A stretch of DNA of 64,000 bases from Ophiosphaerella korrae (Eukaryota > Ascomycota > Dothideomycetes > Pleosporales > Phaeosphaeriaceae). The notes beneath the pieces are model-generated. The model was not told the DNA's origin, searched no databases, and worked only from the letters and a program-made list of their open reading frames with translations. The stretch lies in NCBI GenBank assembly GCA_028456385.1, contig JALNQF010000198.1, forward strand, positions 1 to 64,000, given 5' to 3'. Shown piece by piece: positions 12,457 through 24,243 of the stretch. The stretch's first letter is position 1; each line of letters opens with the position of its first letter. The translations under genes and the position numbers were made by a program.

Positions 12457-14384
12457 ATGTCGTTGATTCAACACGTTACCCAGCACGAAGGCCATGACCG
12501 CGAGGAGGCATTAGTCGACCTTTTCCTCTCGCCTGTTGAGCGGTACACCAATCGCGAGCAGGCTGCCGAACGTCGACTTTCCCTCGAAAGCGCCATTTCG
12601 GGTAGTGGCTTCTTGGGTGTTCCCGGCAAGAGCCTTAGAAGGGTCATTAGCTATGATGCCATCAAGGAACCTGATGAGCTCGTGGTAGGCGAGGAGTACA
12701 GTGGCTTGACACCATACAAAGTTTCAACTACCAAGCGTATCGGTTAGTAGTTCCTAATCCGGTAACACCAGACCAACCACATTGCTGACTGACATATATA
12801 GCACAGGTTCTTGCAACAATTCTTGCATGTTGGTTTGCCAGCGGAATTGTTTTTGGATTCGCTGCACTCAAATCAATTCTCGTCAAAGAAGGCGTTTTCA
12901 GAGATCTCTGTACGCTGGAGGAGCTCGATGCTAACGTAGAGGTATGTTTTGAGCAAGATCTACGCCTGAACTTCTTCTTCTCGCTCGCATCTACTACAGC
13001 CAATGTATCAGCATTGCCGATAGGGACGTTACTTGACCGCTATGGCCCAAAAGTCTGTCTGCTTCTCGGTAGTCTATGTCTTGCTACCGGAAGCATTCTC
13101 ATGAGCCTAGCATTTCGAATCAACGAGTTCGATGGCTATACTATAGGCAATTTCTTCCTCGCACTTGGCGGGACGTTTATCTTTCTGCCTTCTTTCCAGA
13201 TTGCAAACGCCTTTCCAAAATATAGTGGCAGCATCGTAGCGCTCGTCACAGGCGCCTTTGATGCATCCGCTGCCGTCTTTCTCTTTTACAGACTCATCTA
13301 CGAAGCTAGCAACAGAGGCTTCAAGCTGCAAGCCTTCTTTCTGATCTACCTCGCTGTTCCACTCGCCATCATCATCGCCCAACTTACCTTTTTGCCGAGC
13401 GAAGCATACAAGACCGCTCCCCAGCTAGAAATGAAGATCCACCGAGCAGAGGACAATATGCGCGACGTGCATTCTTCAGATGATGAATTACCTGAAAACG
13501 AGATGTGGATCCGCAGAAAAGACCGCAGTGCGCGTCGTCACAAGCGGCTGAGTCAGCTTGACGATATAGCCGGTGATGCAAAGTGGCGAAAAGCGCAAGA
13601 GGAGAGGGTGGAGCAGCAACAGGAGGCATCAAGTGTCTGGGGTGCCTTGCATAATAAATCTGCAACAGAGCAGATGGCTACACCTTGGTTCATCCTTCTT
13701 ACACTTCTTACGATTCTGCAGATGATCCGCATGAACTATTTCATTGCTAGTATCCGCGAGCAGTATACTTATATGCTAGGCTCGGTGGATCTCGCTACCA
13801 AGATTAATGATTTCTTTGACTGGGCACTTCCTCTTGGGGGTGTTCTTAGCACGCCTTTTCTCGGTGCTCTACTTGACAATGTTAGCACTCCTGGTGTTTT
13901 GCTCATTCTTGTCTTTGTCATCACTGCTATTGGCATCATTGGCTCTATTTCAGCCCTCTGGGCTGGCTATGTCAATGTCATTCTCTTCGTCCTTCTCCGC
14001 CCGCTTTACTACTCCGCAATGTCCGACTATGCTACCAAGGTATTCGGTTTCGCTACCTTTGGCCGTGTCTACGGAACCATTGTCTGTGTCTCAGGTCTTG
14101 CCAACCTCTCACAAACCGGCATCGATGCCCTCACCAAAGGGCGATTCAGCGGCAACCCTATACCCGTCAATGCTTTTCTAACCATCTCGGCATTTCTCGT
14201 CGGCACCGCGCTGGTCACCTATGTCACGGTGCAGGTATATCGCATGAGGGTGTTGCTTAATCATGACGACGCGATCACGGTGACGAACACGGACATTGGA
14301 AGCATAATGGAGAGTCTATTGGAAGACGACGAGGATTGCAACTATGGAAGTATGCACCGCGGAAGACCAACATGGGAAGCTTGA
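12457..14384 (+). CDS. Major facilitator superfamily transporter (Fmp42-like)
   Basis: Two exons, 12457-12742 and 12802-14384, encode 622 residues. The 59-bp intron (donor GTTAGT, acceptor ATATATAG) restores a continuous frame into the first membrane helix. Using the later AG at 12806 would destroy that helix, which decided the acceptor. A hydrophilic N-terminus of about 95 residues is followed by about 12 predicted membrane segments. The loop after helix 2 has the MFS-type motif LLDRYGPK near residue 172. A charged loop at about residues 296-387 separates the two halves. Overall pattern and length resemble the fungal Fmp42/SLC43-like group, whose substrate in fungi is not firmly known; that assignment is inferred. 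It converges with YSH1, leaving 621 bp between stops. The frame is intact with no sign of RIP damage. Confidence 0.85.
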
Positions 14385-15005
14385 ACGCCCCACCCCAAAA
14401 GTTTAATCCGATCATCGCTATGATCACGGCACACTTGGCTTGAACTCGAAGTCTCTGAGACACTGATAAAATTTTACGGCAACCTCAATCTTGGAAAATT
14501 GCAATTTGTTTTCTTCTGGCGTTCGTTTCATTAGCGCATTTTATTTCTCGATTTAAGCAACAGTATTGTAACATTTCTTGATAGTATCAAGCCTCTCGGT
14601 GAATTGGAGATGGGAAAGTTTCTCGTCTTATATCAATGCTGGATGTAGACAAGAAATTAAATCCCACAAATTACTTGCCCCTACATTGATACTACAGAAG
14701 TATCTGTTCAGATATTTTAGATTGCTCTTGCTATATACGTATAACTACCCAGAAAAACGATTATATATGATCTGAATAGTTTTCAGCGAGGTTTCATTTG
14801 TGCAATCACAGCCACGATTACACGGTGGGAAGTCGAGCCAAGATTGCTCTCTCGTATATAAACTTACACCAGAATTCTGCACCACCCACAATCCATCCCA
14901 TCTTCCACTCTGCCCGCGAAAATCACCGCAACAACCATGAATAGAACACATATCGTTGAATAAATCGTACCTCCTACCCGACCACACATTCTCACTATCC
15001 ACCCC
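14385..15005. other. Convergent intergenic region (transporter / YSH1)
   Basis: Holds the 3' ends of two convergent genes. It is moderately AT-rich, with T-rich stretches near 14510-14560 and 14700-14770 that could serve as polyadenylation signals for either gene. No coding, repeat or RNA feature was recognised. Confidence 0.5.
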
Positions 15006-17992
15006 TTAGCTCCACAGCCCCGAAACCGTCTCAACACCCCTCTCCACCACCGCTTTTACCCTCGCCCTCAATGGATTACTCGCACATTCGACGTCTAGAT
15101 CCTCCAACCACACCTTCGCAACATACTTATCGAACTTGACCTGGATCCCCGGCACCGGAATGCCCAGATTGTGCAGGCGCTTCAGCTCCGCTTTGTCTTC
15201 GGCGGACAGCGTATCGACGGACGGCGCTGCGGCGACGGAGTATACCTCTGTTGATGTTTCGCCGTTGGAGGCGGAGGTCGAGTGGCGGGGCAATGTGATG
15301 GGGGAGACGGCGTCTTCGCCGAATTGGGCTTCGAGGAACAGGCAGAGGCGGGCGAGGCGGGTGGCTGGGTCGGGTGTCTTGTGAGGGTGGGGTTGTTTGA
15401 AGCGGTGGGAGAGTTGAGCGGAGCGTTTTTGTACGGTGGTGTTTGTGTAGCGGGAGTCGGCGTGGGAGTGTGAGTGTTGTTTGGAGGATTCTGGTTGTGG
15501 CTGTTAGTACTTTTGTATGGAATGTAAGGGGTTGAGGGAACGTACGTTTTACGGCTGCCGGGGAGCTTTCGACGGTGAAAAGAACGGCCAACACGGCGTC
15601 TGCGATGCCGTCATTGATAACGTTGCCTTCCCATTCTACTTCTACGCGGCCGCCGTTTTTGACGAGGACTGAGACACAGTCCATGACTGTGAATTTACTT
15701 TGCGTTCGACTGACTTCTTCGTCGGCAGCTTCTGCTTTTGTTCCGTTGCCGTTTGTCTGAGACTCTTTGCCGTCGATATTCGTGTCTGTTACTTTGGTCT
15801 CCTTGATCGCGCCGAATGTGCCCTCCAGCGCCCATCGAATCAAATCAATACCAGCGGCGCTGAGTGTGATATGCTGCCGACACAAGATCGTCGTCGTAGT
15901 CAGACCAGCATACTCTTTGAGATCCTCGGGTGCCATGAGTGAAATCTTGAAGTCGTTTTGAATCAAAACGCCACTTATCATTTCTACTTTTTCTTCTTCG
16001 TATACTGCCTCAGCCTCCTTACCTTCTGGGTTGAGAGACCGAGGTAAAGGTGGCGTAATGGATGCGAGTTTACCCACGACCTTGGCAACTTTGTCTGTTT
16101 TGAATGCGATCCGGAGCTCTTCGCAGTTTGCAGGAGAGTAAATTTTGGTAGGTATGGCCTTTTGGGCATTGAATGAGAGGAGTTTGGATTTTAAACGCGT
16201 CATGTTACCCTTTTCTCCGTGGACGAGAATCTGTTTGAACGCTTGTTAGCTAGTATTCTTTGAGTCGAATAAAATATATGAGAGAGATTTTAGCATAGCA
16301 ACTTACGACAACTGGTGCTGCAACCTCCTGCACAAACTCCATGTTCTCCTTTCCGTCAACGTGTGCCGCGAAACTGTATTCTTGTACTGTGCACCGTCGT
16401 GGGATCATTGTCTGTTCATTTTCTTTTTGGCCTGGCCTTCTCGCTGCATTTGTTGACCTTGTCATGATCGCAGGTATCTGATCAGGCTCGTGTACGATTT
16501 GTTTTGCCATTGTACCTTCAACCGAATAACCAGTGATGATGACACCATTTCGCGGGTCTGGCGCCCAACGCTCAAGTAGCTCACGCGAAGTACCAGACTG
16601 CATCATACCCGGAGACGCAAGCATAACACATGCGCCCAGATCCTGAAACTTATCCACACTCTTGAGCGATCGAACGAAACGAAAATCCCATGCCCCGCGA
16701 CGCCCTGTGTCACCCTCCGCCTGAGCTTCGTTCATGCGTTCGGCGAAGAGGCGTTTGATGTTTTCGTTCATGGCGCCCAAATAGGTTTGGTATACTTGCA
16801 TACATCGTCTCGCAAGACTGGAATTGTAGTAGATTGGAATTTTCTGATATTGCTCGTGCTTCGTCCAGTACTCGTCGAGGATGAGTAAAAGCTCTTGAGC
16901 ACGACCGAGTGCGAATACAGGGAGGAGAGCGCGGCCACCACGATTCAACACGTCGGTTATAGACTTCATAAGCTGGGCTTCGCGCTCAACGCGTGGTGTG
17001 TGGGTTGAGATACCAAACGTGGATTCTGTGATTAGGACGTCTACTTTGACACCTGCTGGTACCGTGGCAGACACGAGATGACGATCGTCTTCTCTCGAGT
17101 AGTCACCAGTGAATAAAATCTTGAGGCCTGCAATCTCCATGAGAAACATAGCGGCTCCTAGTACGTGGCCGGCAGGATATGGTGTGATACGAATACCAGA
17201 GACTGTGTGTGTTGTGTAAAAGTCGATGGCCTCTATCATAGGGAAAGTGTTGAGATGGTCGGCCTCGGTGTACATTTGGATCTTCGTCTCCGAGGAGCTG
17301 GACATGTTACCCACGCGGACTGAATCCTGGATGAGCCACTTGTAGATGGCTTTTGTTGGATGGGTCATGAAGACGCGGCCCTTGAAGTTTGTTTTGGCGA
17401 GGACATAGGGCAGTGAGGCGGCATGGTCAACGTGAAAACTAGTCAAGGTCAGTGCCTCTGAAAGACAAGTTGAATGCAAGCCATGGGTGCGAAGGAAGAC
17501 ACATCACCGAAGTCGGTCTGATAGAATGCAAATAATATTCCATTGATTGTGATATACAAGGTGGTGCTGAACTGGGCAGCGCTGGCCGCACATCTACAAA
17601 CCGACTGCAGTGATGGATCAAGCCCCCTCCGACCTGATGACGAGACTGAGAGGCAAAACATGCAGATACATACTGTGAAATTAGCAGCACGTCTACGGTG
17701 CTGAGATCAAACTCGTCGTAGAAGGGCATGGCAGACAAGCCCTCGTAGGCAGGATGCATGCCCGCATCAAGCTGGCCGTGTCAGTAAGTCTGTCTGTCTG
17801 TCTGTCTGTCTGCTTGTGCCGGTTGGGGTCCTCTGGACGCACCATGACTGTCTTGCCCTTGTACTGGATGATGTGACATGAGCGGCCAACCTCGTTGCCG
17901 CCTCCCAGGCACAGAAACATGAGCTCATCAGAGGGGTCTACGGGGTCGTCGTCTTCAGGCGCCATGGAGGCAAGCTTCCGCTTTGTCGCCAT
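15006..17992 (-). CDS. YSH1: Cleavage/polyadenylation endonuclease YSH1 (CPSF73), metallo-beta-lactamase/beta-CASP
   Basis: Five exons on the minus strand: 17992-17843, 17771-17674, 17438-16307, 16230-15546 and 15490-15006, encoding 849 residues, within the usual fungal range. Introns are 71, 235, 76 and 55 bp; the last has a classic TACTAAC branch site. All zinc-site positions of the family are visible: HFHVDH at residues 83-88, H174 in PAGHVLG, D195 in FTGDYS, H442 in FAAHVDG and H464 in ILVHGE. A beta-CASP domain lies between, and the C-terminal domain ends the protein. Known role of the family: zinc-dependent endonuclease that cuts pre-mRNA before polyadenylation in the nucleus. It shares a 445-bp divergent upstream region with TAF4. 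The 235-bp second intron is unusually long for this window but is flanked by good sites. Confidence 0.95.
17788..17812. repeat. (GTCT)n microsatellite in YSH1 intron 1
   Basis: Just over six perfect tetranucleotide units. On the transcribed minus strand it reads as a CAGA run immediately before the likely branch region (ACTGAC) of the 71-bp first intron, so length change would alter donor-to-branch spacing. Confidence 0.9.
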
Positions 17993-18437
17993 GGTTGTAT
18001 GCGTGCCTGTGCTGGGCTAGACGCGTCAGACGAGGTGCAGCGTCTTGCAATTAGTACAGTTAGTGTCGCCGGGATGCTCTGCCTGGCCTGGCGCTGTCTC
18101 GGATGTCTACGGTAGATGGGTAGTAGTGGGAGGTGAAGAGAAAACGGAAGGGTGAATGGTGGTTCGCACAATAGCCGTTGCGGCTCCTTTGTCCTGGCAA
18201 ACGCGCGCGTGGTGCCAAGACGCAGTCGAGTCTGTGCGGCGTCGCTCTTCGTGCCGTGCCGTGCCTTCTCCTCTCCAGACCGAGACATCACAAATAACAG
18301 TAGCATCGCCCGACCGCGCACCCACTGCGACTCCCATCAGCGCCGATATACACGCCGCGAACCCTTGCCGGATGACGCGCGGATAAAGCTATCGAGCCTG
18401 CGCACTCCCCTCGTGGGGGAAGGAGGAGCTGCCCAAC
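17993..18437. promoter_or_regulatory. Divergent promoter region of YSH1 and TAF4
   Basis: 445 bp separate the two start codons, which point away from each other. The sequence is GC-rich with CpG retained and no obvious TATA box, as expected for housekeeping promoters. Both products act in RNA polymerase II transcription and mRNA formation, so shared control is plausible but inferred. Confidence 0.6.
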
Positions 18438-20435
18438 ATGGCCCACCAGAACTACAACCACCAGCAGTACCCGCCCCAGCAGCACAACCGCGGCCATGGC
18501 CAGCACCAGAACCCGCCGCCCGTACAGACGCAGAATCTGAACCACTTCCAGCCCCAGCGCCCCTTCTCGCCGCCCTCGTACCAGCAGTCGCCCACAGGAA
18601 AGTCGCCCACAGGAATGTCGCCCAACATGGGCAGCGGCATCCCCCCCGCCAAACGCCAGCGACTGTCCCCCAACCCGCCGTCGCCTGCGCCCTACCAGTC
18701 GCCCTTTGCCACTTCGCCCTATCCCCAGTCGCCCTCCCAGTCGCCCTACATTACCTCTCCTCAGTATCCGGCCGGCCATCTCTCTGTTCCTGCGTCGCCG
18801 GCCGCCCAACAGCCGCCGCCGTTTCACCAGCCCCAGCCTTTCCAGCATCCAAATGGCGTTCCCCAGCAGCAGGCGCCCCAGGGCTCCATGCCGCCTCCAA
18901 AGATACCATACAGTAAGGCACAGGACGACGTGGAGCTTGAGAAGCCCAACGGGCGCGATCTTGACGTCAACAACATCAGCGACGTTTTGAGTGGATCCGG
19001 TGTGGATCTGCGTGCTGAAGAAGAGATGTTGCTCAACAGCTATGGAAATCGGAACTACGGAGCCTCGTTCAACTCCCAGGCGACAGGCTCAACCACAACC
19101 CCGAATACCAGCTTCAACAACTGGAGCCAGCAGAGCAGCCATGGAGCCTTCCAAGGGGCTGGGCCGCTGGCACAAAGTATGACCAAAGAGCAGCACGACG
19201 CAGAGTTTCTCCGGAAACATGAACAGGCTTCCCGCATCCTAAATGAGTCTGCCCAGCAGCCACTCACAGATCCCTTCATTTCTGCCAACGTCCTTCGGCA
19301 TCGCATAGCTAAGCGAACCTATGAGACTGGCATTTCAGTCAACGTAGATGGACTGTTTGATAAAATCCCAGAGAAAACTCCTCGCGATACCACACGCACA
19401 GTCCAGAATGGTAACGGCGAGCAAATTGTGGGTTTAGAGGCAGCGAGCTTGCTAAACTCGGGTGCTCCGCTTGTAGAAATCTTGTCGCTTATAGCTCTGG
19501 CCGCCGAGGAGCGAGTCCGGGGTCTCGTTGAAGATGCTTTTGCGCTAAGCCAGGGTCGTCAGCATACCTCTCACGGCGTGATTCCTCCTCAGCTCGTCGA
19601 CATTGCTGTAGTAGAGAAGGACGCTGAAAGCAGGATGGTACCTCCGGTCAACATCTTGAGGACGCCATGGGAGGCCCCAGGTGGTGGTGTGAGCCCTAAA
19701 CGGACGGCATCTAAGCGTATGTTGATTCGATGTATAGCCTTGAACGATATATTGACCAAAACAGAACCACCAAACGCGGCGCGTCTGCCCACACCGCCTA
19801 GCGAAGCACCTCCAACGCCTCAGCGAACTTATCAAAGTGTCAACCATGTGGCAAATGTACTCAAACGAAAAGTCGCAGAAGATGAGAAGTATGAGAAAGA
19901 GCGATTGCGCAAACGACAGAAGCGTCTGCAGGGCACTACTGCAACTCCTGTAGAGGCACCGGTTGTAGCACTACCTCCCCCAGATAAGATGACGAAGAAG
20001 GATAAGGATGCATTGAAGAAGCACAGCCAGAACGAGGACGTGCTTCACCGGAAAGCTAACGAGACAGCGAGTATGGCGCTTGGCTTTGGAAAGAAAAAGA
20101 AGTATTCTTGGATGACTGGTGGTGGTGGTCCAGGTGGCGGTTCTGGTGCATCAACACCTCGACCAGTCGCGACGACTAGCGCAAGCGGTACAGCTACTCC
20201 TGTGATCCCCGTAGTCGATAAGAGCCTTCAAGGCCGAAAGAGAACATTTGGCACTGATATCGAGAAAACGGATATCGGCGCAAGGATCCAAATTCGCGAC
20301 CTGGTGCACGTGCTTGAGCACGATGGCCGAGAGAAGAAGACCCTAGCCCTGATGCTCGCCCGCCTCAAGAACACAGACAAAGACGAGAAGAAGCAAGAAC
20401 CCGATCGGAGACTCCCCGCCACAGTACCCCGATAA
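18438..20435 (+). CDS. TAF4: Transcription initiation factor TFIID subunit 4 (TAF4)
   Basis: A single exon of 665 codons. Residues 1-160 are low complexity, rich in Gln, Pro, Ser and Tyr, with repeated SPT and QSP elements. The conserved fungal TAF4 region starts near residue 175 (NNISDVLSGSGVDLRAEEE). It continues at about 268-310 (LTDPFISANVLRHRIAKR) and about 335-385 (ILSLIALAAEERVRGLVEDA), the histone-fold-like part that pairs with TAF12. A basic coiled-coil stretch follows near 480-510, and a short helical C-terminus ends at about 655. In the family, TAF4 is a scaffold subunit of TFIID in the nucleus. The start was chosen because the conserved region is in frame, the next in-frame methionine lies well inside the disordered head, and the ATG falls just after a GC-rich leader. 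The frame is intact. Confidence 0.9.
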   Translation: MAHQNYNHQQYPPQQHNRGHGQHQNPPPVQTQNLNHFQPQRPFSPPSYQQSPTGKSPTGMSPNMGSGIPPAKRQRLSPNPPSPAPYQSPFATSPYPQSPSQSPYITSPQYPAGHLSVPASPAAQQPPPFHQPQPFQHPNGVPQQQAPQGSMPPPKIPYSKAQDDVELEKPNGRDLDVNNISDVLSGSGVDLRAEEEMLLNSYGNRNYGASFNSQATGSTTTPNTSFNNWSQQSSHGAFQGAGPLAQSMTKEQHDAEFLRKHEQASRILNESAQQPLTDPFISANVLRHRIAKRTYETGISVNVDGLFDKIPEKTPRDTTRTVQNGNGEQIVGLEAASLLNSGAPLVEILSLIALAAEERVRGLVEDAFALSQGRQHTSHGVIPPQLVDIAVVEKDAESRMVPPVNILRTPWEAPGGGVSPKRTASKRMLIRCIALNDILTKTEPPNAARLPTPPSEAPPTPQRTYQSVNHVANVLKRKVAEDEKYEKERLRKRQKRLQGTTATPVEAPVVALPPPDKMTKKDKDALKKHSQNEDVLHRKANETASMALGFGKKKKYSWMTGGGGPGGGSGASTPRPVATTSASGTATPVIPVVDKSLQGRKRTFGTDIEKTDIGARIQIRDLVHVLEHDGREKKTLALMLARLKNTDKDEKKQEPDRRLPATVPR

Positions 20436-21845
20436 CTTCCACCATCAAAGAAGGCAACCCGGCTGGCAAACAACCCGCCACCATCCTTCATTTCCGCTTT
20501 TCTACCAAGACCAATTGATTCCCCATGCAAAGTATTCTGATTTCTTTTCCAATCAGTCAGGACTTTTTATTTATTTATTTCCGCAGCCTCATCAGCGCCG
20601 GCGTTTTGCTGGAAATACAGACGGAAATTGTATTTTTATTGAGGGAGTGCGCGGCATCATATCCCAAGCGCTGGGGTACCCAGGGGCTTTGTTCGGGCGG
20701 GGAGACGGAATGGAGTACTATCTAAAAGCCGCATCAGGATATGACTAGGTGTGCAATAATATATTTATTCATAAACTGAGATGTGTTTGTGGTTTGAGCA
20801 TCGGGGTCTACTCGACCGATCTTCAATCAACCAACAGTTACCTTTCCTACTTATCGAGTGCGCTCTCTAAAAGGAGTGGTAGCAGGGCTTGACCTAGTGC
20901 ACTTTGAGTTGCTCCAAGGAAGCGCAGACGTGAGAACATGGCTCTGCCCAACACTGGCACCAGAGCTAGATGGGTTATGCGAATGAATGGCAGAGTGCGC
21001 CTGCCTTGTCCATGGTCAAGGATAGTCTTCTTCTTTGGAGTCCTCTAGAGCCATTTTCTGTGGCAAGCGTGATTTCCTGCCTTTTTTTTTTTGACTGGGA
21101 GAGAGATGGGACGACGAAAGGAATATGCTCTCTGCGCCAGGCATGTGGAGTTCGTATTACGTCATGGCCTGTACTATTATACCTTTTGGAAGCGCAGAAC
21201 TGGAGGCTGTGCAGGGGTAACCGCTTGTCCTGGCGGCACCAATACAAAAGAACTATGAGCTGGTGTTTTGGAGGCCAAATGGCGGTAGGAGCAGCGCATC
21301 GTCGCTACACGTTGCCGTTCTCTTCTCTGGGCTGGCCAACGCCATGGGCGACGTGTGGCCGCATGTGTCTGGCAAGCTGAGGTGAGTGAGCCCAGGGCGC
21401 ACCAAACAGGGCATAGGGAGAGACAGCGGTTCCTGCAGGACAGCCGCTGTTGTTGAGCAAGCACAGCGACGCAGGTGATAGGTGGGGCGGTTGGGGGGGT
21501 GGTGGCAGAGGCCCATTCAGGCTCACCGGTTTCTCAGCGGCCACACAATGACCCGTCTCCGTTTACCCCTCCAGCCCAGCACGCAAAGCAAGACGAGGTG
21601 CAGTGCATCGCAGCCACGAAGCGTGCTGCCCTCAGAGACGGGAAACGAGACATATCTCTGATTCCTCGGGGACGACGCGGACGCGGCAGACTGCGCCTCT
21701 GTCTCGCCCTTGTTGTCGTGTTGGCGGGCAGCCCTCAGCCTTGTCCGGCGCCCAGCGTTCAGTCGCATTGTCAGCCGCAGTAGCTGTCCCGATTTCCCAG
21801 CCAACACCCCACTCATATCTTCTCAGCCCTCCGCTCCCCCAACTG
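20436..21845. other. Intergenic region between TAF4 and the Hsp70-like gene
   Basis: 1.4 kb without a supported gene. It should include the TAF4 3' end (AT-rich at 20560-20650 and about 20755) and the promoter and leader of the Hsp70-like gene. An 11-base T run lies at about 21081-21091. The last 80 bases before the downstream start are pyrimidine-rich. Several overlapping open frames exist on both strands but show no protein-like character. Confidence 0.5.
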
Positions 21846-24243
21846 ATGACTTCCATGAATGCCCGTTTCAAGAACCTCGTCGGTTCGAAACGCAAGAGCA
21901 ATCCGTCACCATCACCACAGGGCAGCACCACTCCCACCGGCCAACGCCCCTCGTCGCTTTCGCCCCAGGCCTCTAATTCCAGCTCCTCGTCGCTCCCCAT
22001 GAATCCCCAAAACCCTATGGGCCGCCCGCCCTCGTACACCTTTGCTCCTCCCGGCGGGCTCGGTGCCCCCCAGCAGCAGCACGGCCGACCAGCAAGTCCT
22101 CTGCCTCCCATCAACACGGGCGCTTATCCTCCCCAGCAACAGCCCATGGGCTACCCGCCCCAGCAGGGCCCGCCTGGCTACCCTCCCCAACCGCCTGCTG
22201 GACAGTACGGCGGAGGGGGAGGATACGGCGCACCCCCTCCGAACCCGGGCGCCCCTCATGGCCACGGCCCGCCTGCCCAGCAGTACAGGCCGCCGGGCAT
22301 GGCTGAGGTCGCTGGCGAGGGCCGCTCCAAGGCCCAGCTCATTGTCGGCATCGACTTTGTAAGTGCACTGCCATGGCTGCCATGTGTCGCCCAGCCGCTG
22401 ATATCTCGCCCTAGGGCACCACCTTCTCTGGCGTCGCCTTCGCCTTTGCGACCAATACTGAGGCCAAGGAGGACATCATCACCGAATGGCCCGGCGCTGG
22501 AAACCAGACAAAGCAAAAAGTATACATACGCCGAGCCCCTCTCATCTCATACTCCAGCACTAACCCCCTCCCGCCAGATCCCTACCGTGCTCTACTACGA
22601 CCAGTACCAGAAGGTCGTAGGGTGGGGCCCCGACATCGCCGACGCATTGGCACCCACCGGCTACCCCAAGCCTGGCGTGCAAAAAGTCGAGTGGTTCAAG
22701 CTCCAGCTGATGCTGTCCGGAAACACTTACATCGACCCCATCAACCTGCCCCCTCTACCACCAGGCAAGTCTGAGATCGATGTGGCTGCCGACTACCTGT
22801 TCCATCTGCGGCAGGCGATGCGGAACCAGCTGCAGAAAACGCTGGGTGAGGTGTTCAACCGAGAAGAGCGCAACATCCGATACTACCTGACCGTACCCGC
22901 CATCTGGAACGACGCTGGCAAGGCCGCAACACGTGCTGCTGCCATCCAGGCTGGCTTCCTCCGTGACGAGAACGACAACAGGTTGACCCTCATCACCGAG
23001 CCCGAGGCTGCAGCTATGTTCTGCTCAAAGACAGGTCTCCTCAACCTCAAGATCCACGACGCTGTCCTCATTGTCGATTGCGGTGGCGGTACTGTCGATT
23101 TGATCGCCTACGAAGTCGAGGAGGAGCAACCCTTTTCCGTAGCCGAGTGTACAGCAGGCTCTGGTGACTCTTGCGGTTCTACTGCCCTCAACCGTAACTT
23201 CAGCAACATTCTACGCGCAAAGATTAGGAAAATGAAACTGCCTGATGGTTCCAAGACTGCAGGCAAGGTATACGCTAAGTGTATCATGGACTTTGAGAAC
23301 AGGATAAAGGCCGACTTCCGTAACAACGGCCAGAAATGGGCTGTAGATGTTGGCATCGAGGCCGAATTCCCCGACGCCGGCATCGAGGAGGGTTACATGA
23401 CCTTTACCAACGAGGAAATCCTGCAGTGCTTTGAGCCTGTGGTGAACCGAATCTTGGAGCTGGTGAGGAATCAGATTATTGCCATCCAGGCACAAAACAG
23501 GTCATTACAGGTGAGTTTGTCCGTAAATTGCCCTGGCTCGTTGCTAACGTTTCTAGAATGTGCTTGTTGTCGGTGGCTTTGGTGCATCAGAGTACCTTTT
23601 CCAACAGATCAAGCTCCATGTACCGCCCCAGTTTCAGTCCAAGGTCGTCCGGCCCATGGACTCTGTCGCTGCCATCGTCAAGGGTGCTGTCACCGCCGGT
23701 ATCACCGAGCGCATCGTCACACACCGTGTCGCTCGCCGACATTACCTCATGGCCACCCTCCAGCCATTCAAGGAAGGACACCACCCAGAACAGTACCGCG
23801 TCCCATCACTCGATGGCAAAGATCGATGCAAGTACACTCGCCAGATATTCGTGCAAAAGGGTCAGCGTGTCAAGATCGGCGAGCCGGTCAAGGTCTCCTT
23901 CTTCCGCCAAGTCGCCCCCGGTGCCACACTCATGTACGAAGATATTCTATACGCCTGCGACGACGACGTTTGCCCAGAATACACCAAGGATCCTCGTAAG
24001 TCTCATATTCATATTACTCATAACCCAGACTAACATTTCCCAGGCATCAAAGAAGTCGTTACCCTCACATCCGACCTCTCACGAAAGAACCTCGAAAAAG
24101 ATTTTGAACGCATGGACACTCCCCAAGGCACCTTTTACCGTGTCTACTTCGACATCTACCTCACGCTCGACGGCTCCGAATTCAACGCCGAGCTCGTATG
24201 CCAAGGTGAAGTCATGGGACGCTGCACAGCTAGATTTAGGTAG
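21846..24243 (+). CDS. Hsp70-superfamily ATPase, HSPA12-like, with disordered N-terminus
   Basis: Five exons (21846-22358, 22415-22519, 22578-23510, 23557-23995, 24044-24243) encode 729 residues. Introns are 56, 58, 46 and 48 bp with regular GT-AG sites and CTAAC-type branch sites in several. Residues 1-165 are Pro/Gly/Gln/Ser-rich and probably disordered. The actin-like ATPase follows: phosphate-1 loop GIDFGTTFSG near 169-178, split by intron 1 after GIDF; phosphate-2 loop VDCGGGTVDL at 372-381; and adenosine motif VVGGFGASE near 521-529, just after intron 3. The protein lacks a typical Hsp70 substrate-binding domain and ends CTARFR, as in the large fungal HSPA12-like family. Function is unknown beyond predicted ATP binding. 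An alternative start at 21855 would shorten it by three residues. Confidence 0.9.

Noticed and set aside
12807..13013. A second intron in the transporter starting GTATGT at 12942
   Set aside because: Reading straight through gives EVCFEQDLRLNFFFSLASTT, which fits the family loop and second helix, so no intron is needed.
18152..18916. 254-codon plus-strand frame and 186-codon minus-strand frame over the start of TAF4
   Set aside because: Shadow frames of the Pro/Gln-rich TAF4 head; their composition is explained by the GC-rich codon pattern of the real gene.
21603..21845. 81-codon N-terminal extension of the Hsp70-like frame
   Set aside because: Open by chance in GC-rich leader sequence; Arg/Thr-rich with no family resemblance, and a good start lies at 21846 right after a pyrimidine-rich leader.
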